64,000 nt of DNA from Gammaproteobacteria bacterium (GCA_021773355.1 JAJFKE010000010.1:62001-126000); one strand, 5' to 3'. Positions 8,485-16,457 are shown, numbered from the stretch's first letter. Made by a program: numbers and translations. Notes: a model not told the origin generated them from the sequence alone.

Positions 8485-10188
8485 CTACCAGCCGCCTCCG
8501 CCACCACCGCCGCCGCCACCGCCGGAGAAGCCACCACCACCAGAAGTCGTTCCGGGCGCGGTGCTTGCCGCAGAAATAGCACTGTTAAAGCTGCTGCCTA
8601 TGTCCTGTGTGAAGTCTCTAATATTGGAGCTATGAAAAATGCCGTGGTACCAAACTGGATGGTAGTCTCTCCCCTCCTTGGCTTCCAGTGCAGCGAATAC
8701 GGCAGTGAACTGTTCGGCCCAAGCTTGTTCAACTCCGAGAGCCAAGGCGTAGGGAAGATAATTTTCGAATAATTCGGGAGTTTTATCTGGAGGATTTTTA
8801 AGATCTAGATCGTCTTGTTCGGCAACTTCTAAATACTGTTTAAAGCCTTGCAATTTATCCAACAGCAATCGCCCTTTAATTGAAGGAGCCCGCATAAGGA
8901 AGAGAAAGACAGCATGCATTAGCACAATGATCGCGAAGACTATTCCTGTCAATGGCGTCATAGCACCAATGACCACCACTATTATCAGCATGGTTATGGA
9001 GGCGAACAACGACGGCAACAGCAAAGCTGCATTTAAATTGAAATAGATATTATTGTAGTCTTTATCGAGTGCGCTCTTATGTGCTTTTTTTGCCCTGCTG
9101 ACTATGAGTCGATTCTCATTGTCTAGAAGTAGTGCCTTGCCTTCACTAAACAACTCCTCGATCAATGCTTGTTCGCCCGGTGCCAGTGCTTCATCGGAGT
9201 CGGCTTTTATTAGTGTGTATTCTTTGTCGACCTTGCTTATGCTCAAATGTTTTTTTACCGCAAGATTGATGATGCCCGCGCTAAAGGCTTTTTGATCATA
9301 GCCCATCTTTGAGATATAGCGCGTGGAGGCGGGCGAGTAAGCCTTGGGCGGAGCATAGCGAGGAAAGATAACCCCGGCCTCCGGGTCGCGGCCAGCGATC
9401 GACCAGCTCTTGTAAAGATAGAAAAAGGAAAACAGCAGGGCCAACAACATCAGCAATAAGCCGCGATTGTCAAAAAGCAAATAGCCTGCTTTCTGAATAT
9501 TGCCGGGTTCAGTGACTATACCCTTGGGCCAGCCCATTACCAGGGTGAGGCCCTGTCGTGGTGCCAGGGTTGCGGTGGTTGCAATCTGGCCTGAACCGTC
9601 CGAGACACTGCTGGTGTATGTCTGTGCTGTACTTCCCGCATAGCCGGTGAACCCGGCCATGCTTAGATCACTTGCAGCAACGTTGGCCGGCAGATGCACC
9701 GTGGCGCTCGCACTAAGAATAGAAAAGCTCCAGCCATTGCCAGTAACATTCCAGTACAGTTCGTCGTGCTGTTCGAAGAAGCCTATTTGTCGATCCGTCT
9801 GATAACGAATCAGATAGCTGTATTCTCCCGGTTGTAAAAAAATATTTTCGCTGCCGATGTATACTCTTACACCGTTTCCTCTGCGCTCGCTACGCCAGGG
9901 TTCCGACAGCCCATCGCGAGTCACTCCCAGTACCTCAAATTCGACAATATAGTGATTGCCCAATCTATCTCGGTAGTCAGTCGGGAAGTCTCTAAATATT
10001 CCACGCTGAATTTCGCTGCCCTCGGCTTGCACTCGTATGGTTTCCGAGACCACAATAGAACCATCTTCAGCGATATCGATATCACTATGGTAGGAGATAA
10101 TATGTTCCTGCGCACTGGCCAGGTTTACGGTAATCAAAAACAGGGCGGCAGCCAGGGTCAGCCATAATTTGCAGCTTTGCTCACGCAT
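8485..10188 (-). CDS. DUF2207-family membrane protein with poly-Gly tail
   Basis: 567 residues. A signal peptide (1-26, cut after ASA) leads a periplasmic beta-rich N-terminal domain (about 27-215) with the typical start of DUF2207 (IISYHSDIDIAEDGSIVV, then GIFRDFPTDYRD). One transmembrane helix follows (about 238-258), then a cytoplasmic winged-helix-like region, two more helices near 395-440, and a C-terminus ending in a Gly-rich tail with a terminal Trp (GGGGFSGGGG...). This architecture (YciQ-like) is common beside LemA. Its ATG follows the LemA stop codon with no gap, so translation is probably coupled. Molecular function is unknown; an envelope role is inferred from topology only. Confidence 0.85.
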   Translation of the reverse strand: MREQSCKLWLTLAAALFLITVNLASAQEHIISYHSDIDIAEDGSIVVSETIRVQAEGSEIQRGIFRDFPTDYRDRLGNHYIVEFEVLGVTRDGLSEPWRSERRGNGVRVYIGSENIFLQPGEYSYLIRYQTDRQIGFFEQHDELYWNVTGNGWSFSILSASATVHLPANVAASDLSMAGFTGYAGSTAQTYTSSVSDGSGQIATTATLAPRQGLTLVMGWPKGIVTEPGNIQKAGYLLFDNRGLLLMLLALLFSFFYLYKSWSIAGRDPEAGVIFPRYAPPKAYSPASTRYISKMGYDQKAFSAGIINLAVKKHLSISKVDKEYTLIKADSDEALAPGEQALIEELFSEGKALLLDNENRLIVSRAKKAHKSALDKDYNNIYFNLNAALLLPSLFASITMLIIVVVIGAMTPLTGIVFAIIVLMHAVFLFLMRAPSIKGRLLLDKLQGFKQYLEVAEQDDLDLKNPPDKTPELFENYLPYALALGVEQAWAEQFTAVFAALEAKEGRDYHPVWYHGIFHSSNIRDFTQDIGSSFNSAISAASTAPGTTSGGGGFSGGGGGGGGGGGW

Positions 10189-10737
10189 CTAATTTAACTC
10201 CACTGAAGGAGAATGTCTTTGTTCTGCACTATCTACTTCGAAAAATTCGGCATTCTCGAAATTGAAAGGTCTAGCGATAAGAAAGTGGGGAAAAGATTGA
10301 ATTCGCGTATTGAATATTCGTACCGAGCCGTTGTAGTAGCGTCGTGCATACTGAATATGATCTTCAACTTCGCTGAGGTTCTCGCTTAGCTGTCTAAAGT
10401 TTTCATCCGCCTTAAGATCGGGATAGGCCTCGGCCAATAGAGTGAGACGGGAGATGGCAGCTTCGATCTCATTTTCGATCAGCGCCTTCTCAGGCAGGTG
10501 GGCGGCGGCTTCGCTCTTGCTACGCAGTTCAGTTACTGCGAGCAGAGTCGCTTTTTCGTAATCGGCATAGGCTTTAACGGTAGTGACCAGATGCGGGATC
10601 AGGTCATGGCGACGTTTTAGCTGCACATCGATATCACTCCATGCGGCCAGCACCTGGTTTCGATCTTTTACTAATAGGTTGTAGATCCAGACTATGGCAG
10701 CCAGCAGCACAAGCAATACAATAAGGGTTCCAAACAT
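10189..10737 (-). CDS. lemA: LemA family protein
   Basis: 182 residues. An N-terminal transmembrane helix (about 3-22) is followed by the conserved LemA start (YNLLVKDRNQVLAAWSDIDV, then QLKRRHDLIPHLV) and a long helical-bundle domain with the conserved YNGSVRIFNTRIQSFP. LemA proteins are inner-membrane-anchored helical proteins of unclear role, repeatedly paired with DUF2207 or TPM-domain proteins. It is first in the operon LemA-DUF2207-HIT. The region to the right (10738 onward) would hold its promoter. Confidence 0.9.
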   Translation of the reverse strand: MFGTLIVLLVLLAAIVWIYNLLVKDRNQVLAAWSDIDVQLKRRHDLIPHLVTTVKAYADYEKATLLAVTELRSKSEAAAHLPEKALIENEIEAAISRLTLLAEAYPDLKADENFRQLSENLSEVEDHIQYARRYYNGSVRIFNTRIQSFPHFLIARPFNFENAEFFEVDSAEQRHSPSVELN

Positions 10738-11054
10738 ACGGCCAGTATAGGTGTTTGAAGTCTGAAAATGAATTGCAGCCGGAGACGGACACTACCGTAG
10801 CTGATAAGGCCATAGTTTGGGCTCTTTAACTCCGTGTCGTTTCTTAAGCTTTTAGATACATCAGGATTAGCTCGTTTACACACTTCCCGTTTCTAGAAAT
10901 CTAATCAATTCAGTGAGATACTGCATTGGCTCGAATACAAAGGAGCGTGCCTGGGTATTTTGCAAAGCGTGCGCGCCTCATATACAAATGTTGAAGTGGC
11001 CAACGGGGTTTCTAGAAGCACAGTGAGGGGGTTAAAAAATAATTTTCCCGATAA
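10738..11054. other. Non-coding region upstream of lemA
   Basis: About 317 bases with no supportable gene. It should hold the leftward lemA promoter. Composition becomes AT-richer towards the right, approaching the cassette array. Confidence 0.35.
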
Positions 11055-11210
11055 GTGGCGAAAATTCGAAAAATGAGCTTGGTTACCAAGACTCCATTTA
11101 TCTGCTATCGTAAAGTGAATTTCGCGCCGATGAACGAAGTTCAAGCGGACGCAATTTATTTCACGATAGTAGCAAGCGAATTTTGCTGCCCCGCCAGCTC
11201 ATTTTCCGCC
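11055..11210. repeat. Long imperfect palindrome (nested hairpins)
   Basis: Two nested inverted repeats. The inner arms are 11104-11128 and 11147-11173, starting GCTATCGT and ending ACGATAGTAGC, with about 20 of 25 positions paired. The outer arms are AAAAATGAGCT (11069-11079) and AGCTCATTTT (11196-11205). A small perfect hairpin CTTGGTTACCAAG lies in the left loop. Any single-stranded or RNA form would be highly folded. It lies just left of the cassette array and could be a mobile element remnant, a gene-less cassette or a structured RNA; none can be chosen from sequence alone. Confidence 0.5.
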
Positions 11211-11307
11211 TTCTCGCCTTTAAATGCTGCAGTCCTATGCGCTTAGAAAATAAATAATACACGCGGAATGTCTAATGCAAAAAAACTCTGTCCGTAGTAC
11301 TGAGGCA

Positions 11308-11372
11308 CATCAACAATACGATCAACGGGGTAAGTCGCTTTGCTCCTTAACCGTTATCCTTTATCGTTAGCT
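11308..11372 (+). repeat. attC-like recombination site (first of array)
   Basis: An imperfect palindrome. The left arm CAACAATACGATCAACGG pairs with a right arm ending CCGTTATCC...TATCGTTAG. The inner stem AACGG(G)GTAAG / CTTAACCGTT has one extra base, like the extrahelical bases of attC sites. The right core box is GTTAGCT (11366-11372). The central part, GCTTTGCTCCTTAAC, is nearly the same in the site at 14925. The MBL gene starts 20 bases later, the usual cassette layout. Confidence 0.6.
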
Positions 11373-11391
11373 AAGCTATTTGAGAGGGCTT

Positions 11392-12372
11392 ATGAAAAAG
11401 CTATTGTTAGCAGGATTACTCGTAATCTCGACAGGCTTGAGTTCAGCCCAGACAATCGATGTCAGAGATAGCTCCAACTACAGCTCTAAAGCTTTAGCGT
11501 TGCAATTGCACCAGAAGAAGTGGATTCATGGCTCTGCTGATTGTAAATCGAATGCGGATCCGGCACTTGAAGTTTTTCGTTACGATCAATCAAGTTACAT
11601 ACTTCGCCAAAATAAGTGCCTCAGTTATGAAGCTCCTTTCATATATGTACTGTTCGGTGATGAGAAAGTGCTGGTCTTAGACACAGGAGCAACTGAAAGT
11701 GAATTGGATTTCCCACTATATGAAACTGTACGGTCCTTAATCGCGGAGCAGTCTGAGCAAGATGGAAAAACCGAGAAGGAATTGTTAGTAATACACTCCC
11801 ATAGCCACAACGATCATTATACAGGTGATTCTCAGTTCGAGGGAAAACCGAATGTCACTCTCGTAAAGCCAAATAATGAGGCTGTGGTTCAGTTTTTTGT
11901 CTTTAATGAGTGGCCAAATGGTTCGGCTAATATTGAATTGGGTGGTAGAACACTAACTATTATTCCAACTCCAGGGCACCAGGAAGAAGCGATAACTGTT
12001 TACGACCCTCACACAAAATGGCTTCTTACCGGAGATACTTTTTATCCTGGTTATATATACGTTAAAGATTGGGATGATTACAGAAAAAGCATCGCGCGTT
12101 TAGTTTCATTTTCCAATACACATGACGTAAGCACTGTGTTGGGAGCTCATATTGAAATGACCGACAAGGCTAGTGAATATTATCCAATAGGTACTATTTA
12201 TCAACCAAATGAAGCCCCCCTCGCTTTACTGCCAGAGAACTTGGCCACTTTAAATTCAGAGCTCATGAAATTAGAGAAGCCGAAAAACGTAATATTGAAC
12301 GAATTTATAGTAGCACCAATGAACATTTTTCAAAAAACGATAAGTAATATAGCAAGGTGGATTATTCAATAG
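11392..12372 (+). CDS. Secreted metallo-beta-lactamase-fold hydrolase (cassette gene)
   Basis: 326 residues from the ATG at 11392, preceded by GAGAGGG and starting a signal peptide (MKKLLLAGLLVISTGLSSA). The mature protein has the zinc motif HSHSHNDHYTGD (about 138-149) and, further on, TPGHQEEAI and LLTGDTFYPG, giving the HxHxDH, His and Asp ligands of the MBL fold. It is periplasmic. It could be a lactonase, beta-lactamase-like or other hydrolase; antibiotic hydrolysis cannot be claimed. The gene fills a single cassette: an attC-like site precedes it, and its TAG stop overlaps the first base of the next attC. Its AT-richness differs from flanking chromosomal genes. Confidence 0.85.
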   Translation: MKKLLLAGLLVISTGLSSAQTIDVRDSSNYSSKALALQLHQKKWIHGSADCKSNADPALEVFRYDQSSYILRQNKCLSYEAPFIYVLFGDEKVLVLDTGATESELDFPLYETVRSLIAEQSEQDGKTEKELLVIHSHSHNDHYTGDSQFEGKPNVTLVKPNNEAVVQFFVFNEWPNGSANIELGGRTLTIIPTPGHQEEAITVYDPHTKWLLTGDTFYPGYIYVKDWDDYRKSIARLVSFSNTHDVSTVLGAHIEMTDKASEYYPIGTIYQPNEAPLALLPENLATLNSELMKLEKPKNVILNEFIVAPMNIFQKTISNIARWIIQ

Positions 12373-12448
12373 CTAACAAGCGCAGGTTGTCAGAACAGAT
12401 TTCCGCTCCTTCGTCGCTACAATCTGTCCGCAACTGCGGGCGTTATGT
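12372..12448 (+). repeat. attC recombination site (best example)
   Basis: A 77-base imperfect palindrome. The left arm begins CTAACAAGCGCAGGTTG and reaches ACAGATT. The right arm runs AATCTGTCCGCAACTGCGG and ends GGGCGTTATGT. Arms pair through TAAC/GTTA, GCGCAG/CTGCGG with an unpaired G, TTG/CAA and ACAGATT/AATCTGT. This is the attC pattern: two boxes per arm, extrahelical base, variable loop of about 20 bases. The right core is GTTATGT (12442-12448). Confidence 0.8.
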
Positions 12449-12491
12449 TCCTTGATCAAATAACTGCAAGCGGATAAAGAAGAACACATAT

Positions 12492-12665
12492 ATGAATTGG
12501 GAAGCAATTGGTGAAGTAGCAGGCGCTTTGGTCGTGGTTATTTCAGTTATCTATTTGGCCCCGCAAGTACGCCAGAATACAGCAACAGATCGCGCTGAAG
12601 CAATGCGTACATTCTCAATCGAAGTAGCGAGGCAATTTGGCGAATGGAGATATCTCAGACTCTGA
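12492..12665 (+). pseudogene. Truncated small membrane-protein cassette gene
   Basis: Starts at the ATG 44 bases after the attC core: MNWEAIGEVAGALVVVISVI, then YLAPQVRQNTATDRAEAMRT. This matches the start of a common small membrane protein (one N-terminal helix, then a VRQNT-type motif) usually about 150-200 residues long. Here the frame runs into the repeat at 12646 and stops at 12665 after 57 residues, so the last six residues are encoded by the repeat. It is read as a cassette gene whose 3' part and attC were lost. Confidence 0.6.
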
Positions 12666-12672
12666 CCCCTTT
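12646..12672 (+). repeat. Repeat copy A (GATATCTCAGACTCTGACCC family)
   Basis: GGAGATATCTCAGACTCTG followed by ACCCCTTT. Almost identical in the same orientation to 14179-14205 and inverted at 14020-14046. It truncates the cassette gene to its left and marks the left edge of the dipeptidase-bearing segment. Confidence 0.7.
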
Positions 12673-12737
12673 AATCGTTCAATCAATCATTTGCGGTAAC
12701 CAGACTAGACATCCATTAATGGAATTGGGAGACGAAA

Positions 12738-13979
12738 TTGAAACCAATATTTCGAGGCTGCTTAGTCGGTTTGAGCCTGCTTTGGCTAAGCGCTTGCAAA
12801 CTCAATACGGGCTTACCGATGTTGGAGGCTTCGGACCGGGCTGAACTTTTGGCAAGCGATTCGATTATCATCGACGGGCACAACGATGTGGCGCATTGGA
12901 TCTCGAAATATAAATTTGATTTAGGCATGGATGGAAGCTCGTTCGAAAAGACCAATGCTGAACTACTCTGGGTGATTGATTGGTTGATGCCTAAACCTGC
13001 TGGAGATCAGTTAAGAACTCATACGGATCTTAATCGGCTAACTCAGGGTCGATTGAATGCTCAATTGTTTTCAATTTTCGTTGATCCCGACGATTTCGAA
13101 ACAGAATTGGCAGCAGAGTCGAAGGCATTTGAGATTATAGAAACTATGCAGACTCAGTTTGCCAGGTACCCCGAACAGATCAGATTCGCCTGCAATGTCC
13201 AACAGATTCGTGAGTCTGTCTCTGACGGCCACTTGGCGGTCCTATTCGGGCTTGAAGGCGGACATGCTTTATCTGATAGCAATCGCTTATCAGACTTTTT
13301 TGACAGGGGCGTTCGTTATGTGACATTGACCTGGAGCAATGCGAATAAGTGGGCGGATTCTTCTGCTGAGATGTCAAGGAATCCTGGACTAACCAATAGC
13401 GGTAGAGAACTCATTACGGAGTTTAACAAATTGGGAATGTTAATTGACGTATCCCACGCCTCAGATGAAACTTTTTGGGATGTTATCAGCTTAAGCAAGG
13501 CCCCAATAATTGCGTCACATTCATCGGCGCGGGCCTTAGTAAATAGATCACGAAACCTATCCGACGATATGCTCGCCGCTATCGGTAAAAATGGTGGAAT
13601 TGTCATGGTCAATTTCGGAGGTATCGCAATTGATCCTAATAAACGAAATGTAGGTCAAATTCTATGGGATATTATTCGAAACGGCAGAATCTCTGCGACG
13701 ACAATCGATATGCTTGTGGATCACATAGAACATATAGTCACAGTAGCTGGAATTGATCATGTAGGATTTGGATCCGATTTCGATGGTACTTTATTTCTCC
13801 CTCAAGGGCTGGAGGACGTTTCAGGTTTTCCTCGCTTAATCCAGGGCCTGATGGATGCTGGCTTTACTGAGCCTCAAATTAAAAAAATAGCCGGTGAAAA
13901 TTTTTTGCGAGTCCTTGAACAAGCTCATGCTTTGTCCGATGATCCTTCGCGGGCTCGGTGCGAACTGCCAAACAGTTAG
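12738..13979 (+). CDS. Membrane dipeptidase-like lipoprotein (peptidase family M19)
   Basis: 413 residues from a TTG start preceded by GGGAGA. The N-terminus is a lipoprotein signal with lipobox LSAC (Cys20), so the enzyme is probably membrane-anchored facing the periplasm. Renal-dipeptidase motifs are present: IIDGHNDV (metal HxD), LFGLEGGHAL (bridging Glu), GMLIDVSHASDETFW and APIIASHSSARAL (metal His residues), and HVGFGSDFDGT (acid). Expected to hydrolyse dipeptides with broad specificity. No attC follows it. It lies inside a segment bounded by direct copies of the short repeat (12646 and 14179), unlike the neighbouring cassette genes. Confidence 0.88.
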   Translation: MKPIFRGCLVGLSLLWLSACKLNTGLPMLEASDRAELLASDSIIIDGHNDVAHWISKYKFDLGMDGSSFEKTNAELLWVIDWLMPKPAGDQLRTHTDLNRLTQGRLNAQLFSIFVDPDDFETELAAESKAFEIIETMQTQFARYPEQIRFACNVQQIRESVSDGHLAVLFGLEGGHALSDSNRLSDFFDRGVRYVTLTWSNANKWADSSAEMSRNPGLTNSGRELITEFNKLGMLIDVSHASDETFWDVISLSKAPIIASHSSARALVNRSRNLSDDMLAAIGKNGGIVMVNFGGIAIDPNKRNVGQILWDIIRNGRISATTIDMLVDHIEHIVTVAGIDHVGFGSDFDGTLFLPQGLEDVSGFPRLIQGLMDAGFTEPQIKKIAGENFLRVLEQAHALSDDPSRARCELPNS

Positions 13980-14015
13980 GAAATCAAAGAATCAAAAATC
14001 AAAGAGGTCACAGAG

Positions 14016-14209
14016 AATCAAAGGGTTCAGAGTCTGAGATATCCCCAGGAAACATCTGCGTTACAGCGAGAGATGAGATATTCTGCGCAGTCTCTGGCTC
14101 ATTGTTCAAAATTTAACGGCTGAGCAGAAAACAGCAGTTCAAAACAAGTTAATCTATTGAGTTGGCTCAATATTTTCTGGGGATATCTCAGACTCTGACC
14201 CTTTTGATT
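14016..14209. mobile_element. 194-bp MITE-like element with ~36-bp terminal inverted repeats
   Basis: The left end reads AATCAAAGGGTTCAGAGTC then TGAGATATCCCCAG. The right end is its inverted complement, TCTGGGGATATCTCAGACTC then TGACCCTTTTGATT, with one base shifted. The interior (about 120 bases) encodes nothing, and contains smaller hairpins such as CATCT...AGATG and TTGAGTTGGCTCAA. No transposase is present. The GGGTCAGAGTC-type ends resemble sequences often seen beside REP-associated transposases, but that link is from memory, not tested. Three further ends or relics exist in the window (12646, 56308). Confidence 0.7.
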
Positions 14210-14245
14210 GTACAGCTTGCTCCTATTATTACAGAGTGTTATGTG
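14210..14245 (+). repeat. Right half of an attC site
   Basis: Begins directly after the element's right end: AGCTTGCTCCTATTATTAC, then AGAGTGTTATGTG, with core GTTATGT at 14238-14244. It matches the right arm of the site at 14925 (GGCTTGCTCCTTAACAAC...TATGTG). No pairing left arm is present. It precedes the NUDIX cassette gene and indicates that the inserted segment interrupted the array within an attC. Confidence 0.6.
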
Positions 14246-14280
14246 TTTGCCGGAAGTTTCACTAAAACTGAGAGATAGGT

Positions 14281-14904
14281 ATGGAAGATATCTGGCTTAA
14301 TTATGCAAAACGTCTTCAATCAATATCCAATACCGGTATCTCATTTACCAAGGATAAATATGACAAGGAGCGATACGAGGAAGTATCAACAATAGCCATA
14401 GAAATGATGTCAATTATTGGCCACATTCCGATACGACGGATTGAAGATTTGGTCTCTAATCATTCCAAAGGGTATGTCACTCCTAAAATAGATGTGAGAG
14501 GAGCAGTTTTTAGAGGCAACAGACTTTTACTGGTTAGGGAAAACACCGATGGTCTCTGGGCACTACCAGGTGGATTTGCCGATGTGGGCTTGTCTGCGGC
14601 GGAGAATATTGAAAAGGAAATTGAAGAAGAGGCAGGAATTAAAACACAGGCATGTCAATTGTATTCCGTGCGACACAAATCGAAAGGAAAATTCAACCAA
14701 GATGTTCGTGATTTCTACAAATTGTATTTCATTTGCGAGCAGACAGATGAGAACGAACTATCTCCCGGAATAGAAACAATTGACGCCCGGTTTTTTGATA
14801 GAAACAATATTCCACCCTTATCCACTGGTCGAGTTGTGGAAGAAGACTTATTATTGGCCTGGAAATTTGTCGATAATGAACTTAGTGCTACAGTGTTCGA
14901 CTAG
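14281..14904 (+). CDS. Nudix hydrolase with Nudix_N_2-type N-terminal domain (cassette gene)
   Basis: 207 residues. The N-terminal ~60 residues (WLNYAKRLQSISNTGISF, then TKDKYDKERYEEV) match the helical Nudix_N_2 domain found in bacterial ADP-ribose/nucleoside-diphosphate-sugar hydrolases. The Nudix fold follows from about 68 (KIDVRGAVFRGNRLLLVREN), with WALPGGFADVG and the box end EIEEEAGI. The first catalytic Glu position of the box is replaced by Leu/Ser, as often seen in this subgroup. It probably hydrolyses ADP-ribose or similar. It lies between two attC-like sites, on the + strand like its cassette neighbours, and is AT-rich. Confidence 0.85.
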   Translation: MEDIWLNYAKRLQSISNTGISFTKDKYDKERYEEVSTIAIEMMSIIGHIPIRRIEDLVSNHSKGYVTPKIDVRGAVFRGNRLLLVRENTDGLWALPGGFADVGLSAAENIEKEIEEEAGIKTQACQLYSVRHKSKGKFNQDVRDFYKLYFICEQTDENELSPGIETIDARFFDRNNIPPLSTGRVVEEDLLLAWKFVDNELSATVFD

Positions 14905-14924
14905 GACTGACCGCAGTTAGTTGA

Positions 14925-14990
14925 CGCATAACAGTCAATTCGAATGCGACAAGCTACTGCGTGGCTTGCTCCTTAACAACAGCTATGTGT
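14925..14990 (+). repeat. attC-like site
   Basis: The left arm CGCATAACAGTCAATTCG, then AATGCGACAAGC, pairs with the right arm GCTTGCTCCTTAAC...GCTATGTGT. The inner stem is CAAGC/GCTTG, then G-G-A-G pairing with one unpaired base. The outer CATA/TATG pair. The right core GCTATGT differs by one base from GTTATGT. Central GCTTGCTCCTTAAC is shared with the site at 11308. Confidence 0.5.
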
Positions 14991-15016
14991 CTATTAGAGT
15001 CAGTGCTAAATGGGAA

Positions 15017-15895
15017 ATGATGATGATTTTGAAGTTTATGCTTAGTCTGGGGTTCATCATCTTGTCTACTCAAGTTGCCTTTGGGGCAGATGAGAAACCT
15101 TATCAACAAGAGACCGATGTCGTCATAGCTGATATCGGTGGGTTGGGACTTCCAGTAGATATTTTTAGACCAACTGAAGAACAGAATGGTTTGGCAATTA
15201 TTGTCGTTGCTAGCGGTGGTTGGAATTCTGATCGTTCCATGCTTGACGGATATGAACGAGCAGCCAATCTTTATTCTATTTTGTGCAGTCGGGGTTACCT
15301 AGTCTTTGCAGTCAGGCCAGGTTCAAAATCTAACTTCACTGGGCTAGAAATGGTCGAGAATGTAAAGACTACCATTGGATATGTTAAGAGCAGCGCAGCG
15401 AGTTATGGGATCGACCCAGAACGACTAGGTATCATAGGCTGGTCTGCTGGTGCGCACCTAGCCTCAATGGCGTCAGTTGCTCCTGACTCAGTTTCAATAG
15501 AACCAGCTCAACCAACAACTAAGATTGCAGCCGCCGGTCTATTTTTTCCGCCAACCAGCTTTTTGGATTGGGGAGCAGAGGGACAGCTCTATCCAGACAT
15601 CGATTCATTAGTGCCTAGCGGATTGTCAGATGCTGAGATCACTGCAAAGGCCAGAGAACTATCACCAGCGTTGAACATCACTGGGGACGCTCCACCATTC
15701 ATTATCTGGCACGGAGATGCTGACCGAATAGTACCTATTCAGCAGTCTGAATTCTTTGTTCTAAAACTGATTGAAGCAGGTATAGACGTAGAATTTCATA
15801 TTGAGGAAGGCGGTGGACATGTCTGGCAGGGTATATCTGAAGAGGCTTCATTAATGGCAGACTGGTTTGATAGAAAATTAGGGAATCCAAATTAG
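15017..15895 (+). CDS. Secreted alpha/beta-hydrolase esterase (cassette gene)
   Basis: 292 residues from the first of three consecutive ATGs (15017, 15020, 15023), which begin a signal peptide (MMMILKFMLSLGFIILSTQ, cut near AFGA). A longer frame from 14921 overlaps the attC-like site and is not favoured. It has the alpha/beta-hydrolase oxyanion region VVASGGWNSD, the nucleophile elbow IGWSAGAHLASM (about 151-162), the acid WHGDADRIVP and the catalytic His in GGGHVWQG. It is a BD-FAE/esterase-lipase-like periplasmic enzyme of unknown substrate. Its stop lies 9 bases before the next attC-like site. Confidence 0.83.
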   Translation: MMMILKFMLSLGFIILSTQVAFGADEKPYQQETDVVIADIGGLGLPVDIFRPTEEQNGLAIIVVASGGWNSDRSMLDGYERAANLYSILCSRGYLVFAVRPGSKSNFTGLEMVENVKTTIGYVKSSAASYGIDPERLGIIGWSAGAHLASMASVAPDSVSIEPAQPTTKIAAAGLFFPPTSFLDWGAEGQLYPDIDSLVPSGLSDAEITAKARELSPALNITGDAPPFIIWHGDADRIVPIQQSEFFVLKLIEAGIDVEFHIEEGGGHVWQGISEEASLMADWFDRKLGNPN

Positions 15896-15904
15896 AGATA
15901 ACGA

Positions 15905-15969
15905 CACATAACGAACAAATCAATAAATGACAGAGCTAGCGCCCTGCCCGTTATTATGGGCGTTATGTG
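15905..15969 (+). repeat. attC recombination site
   Basis: 65 bases. The outer arms CACATAACG (15905-15913) and CGTTATGTG (15961-15969) are perfectly complementary. The inner arms (ATCAATAAATGACAG versus CTGCCCGTTATTAT) pair partly with bulges. The right core GTTATGT is preceded by GGGC, as in the site at 12372. The YjbR gene starts 17 bases later. Confidence 0.7.
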
Positions 15970-15985
15970 CCAGTAGAATTTCAGC

Positions 15986-16351
15986 ATGACCTATCAAGAA
16001 CTCAATGAATTTTGCCGCTCCCTTCCGGCTACTTCATACGTCATTCAATGGGGTGGCTCTCATGTGTGGAAGGTTGGGGGGAAAGTATTTGCCATTGGAG
16101 GCTGGGGGAAAGCTGATAAACCAGCGTTCACATTTAAAACGTCCGAACTCAATTTTTATTTTTTAAGTGACCAGCCCGGTTATCGACCAGCTCCTTACCT
16201 CGCTTCACGCGGAATGAAGTGGATACAACAATTTGAAGTGCGTGGTTCGGAAGATGATGAGCTCAAGTACTATCTAAAGGAATCTCATCGTATTGCTTCA
16301 TTAAGCTTAACTAAGAAAAGGCAAAAAGAACTTGGTCTCAATCAGGACTAA
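15986..16351 (+). CDS. MmcQ/YjbR-family protein (cassette gene)
   Basis: 121 residues. It is a single YjbR-like CyaY-fold domain, with the family's conserved core SYVIQWGGSHVWKVGGKVFA (residues 16-35), then FKTSE and GYRPAPYLASRGMKWI. The family is described as double-wing DNA-binding-like but its cellular role is unclear. Length is typical. It lies alone between two attC-like sites in the + orientation. Cassettes carrying this family are plausible, but no adaptive function can be stated. Confidence 0.85.
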   Translation: MTYQELNEFCRSLPATSYVIQWGGSHVWKVGGKVFAIGGWGKADKPAFTFKTSELNFYFLSDQPGYRPAPYLASRGMKWIQQFEVRGSEDDELKYYLKESHRIASLSLTKKRQKELGLNQD

Positions 16352-16383
16352 CTATGCAAGTTAAAACAAAGTGCACAAAGGCT

Positions 16384-16441
16384 CATAGCAAACGCATGCA
16401 ATCGGACGCGACAGCAACGCTCCGCTGCCTAGTTCGTTGAC
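16384..16441 (+). repeat. Degenerate attC-like site
   Basis: CATAGCAAACGCATGCAATC, then GGACGCG, faces CGCTCCGCTGCCTAGTTCG then TTGAC. The arms pair partly (GCG-GAGC-type stem). The left end resembles the frequent attC start (T)AACAAACGC but has a substitution, and the right core reads GTTGACT. Placement between two single-gene cassettes supports it more than the sequence does. Confidence 0.4.
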
Positions 16442-16457
16442 TTCCTATTCAGACACC

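Noticed and set aside
8487..8540. GCC/CCA-rich repeats seen as a possible CRISPR or tandem repeat
   Set aside because: They are explained by the Gly-rich C-terminal tail of the DUF2207 protein read on the minus strand.
8472..8582. A longer N-terminus for the HIT-family gene
   Set aside because: It lies within the GC-rich poly-Gly tail coding region of the adjacent gene; the ATG at 8471 has a good ribosome-binding site.
11055..11246. A 63-codon open frame over the long palindrome
   Set aside because: The sequence is dominated by the inverted repeats, has no ribosome-binding site and no recognisable family.
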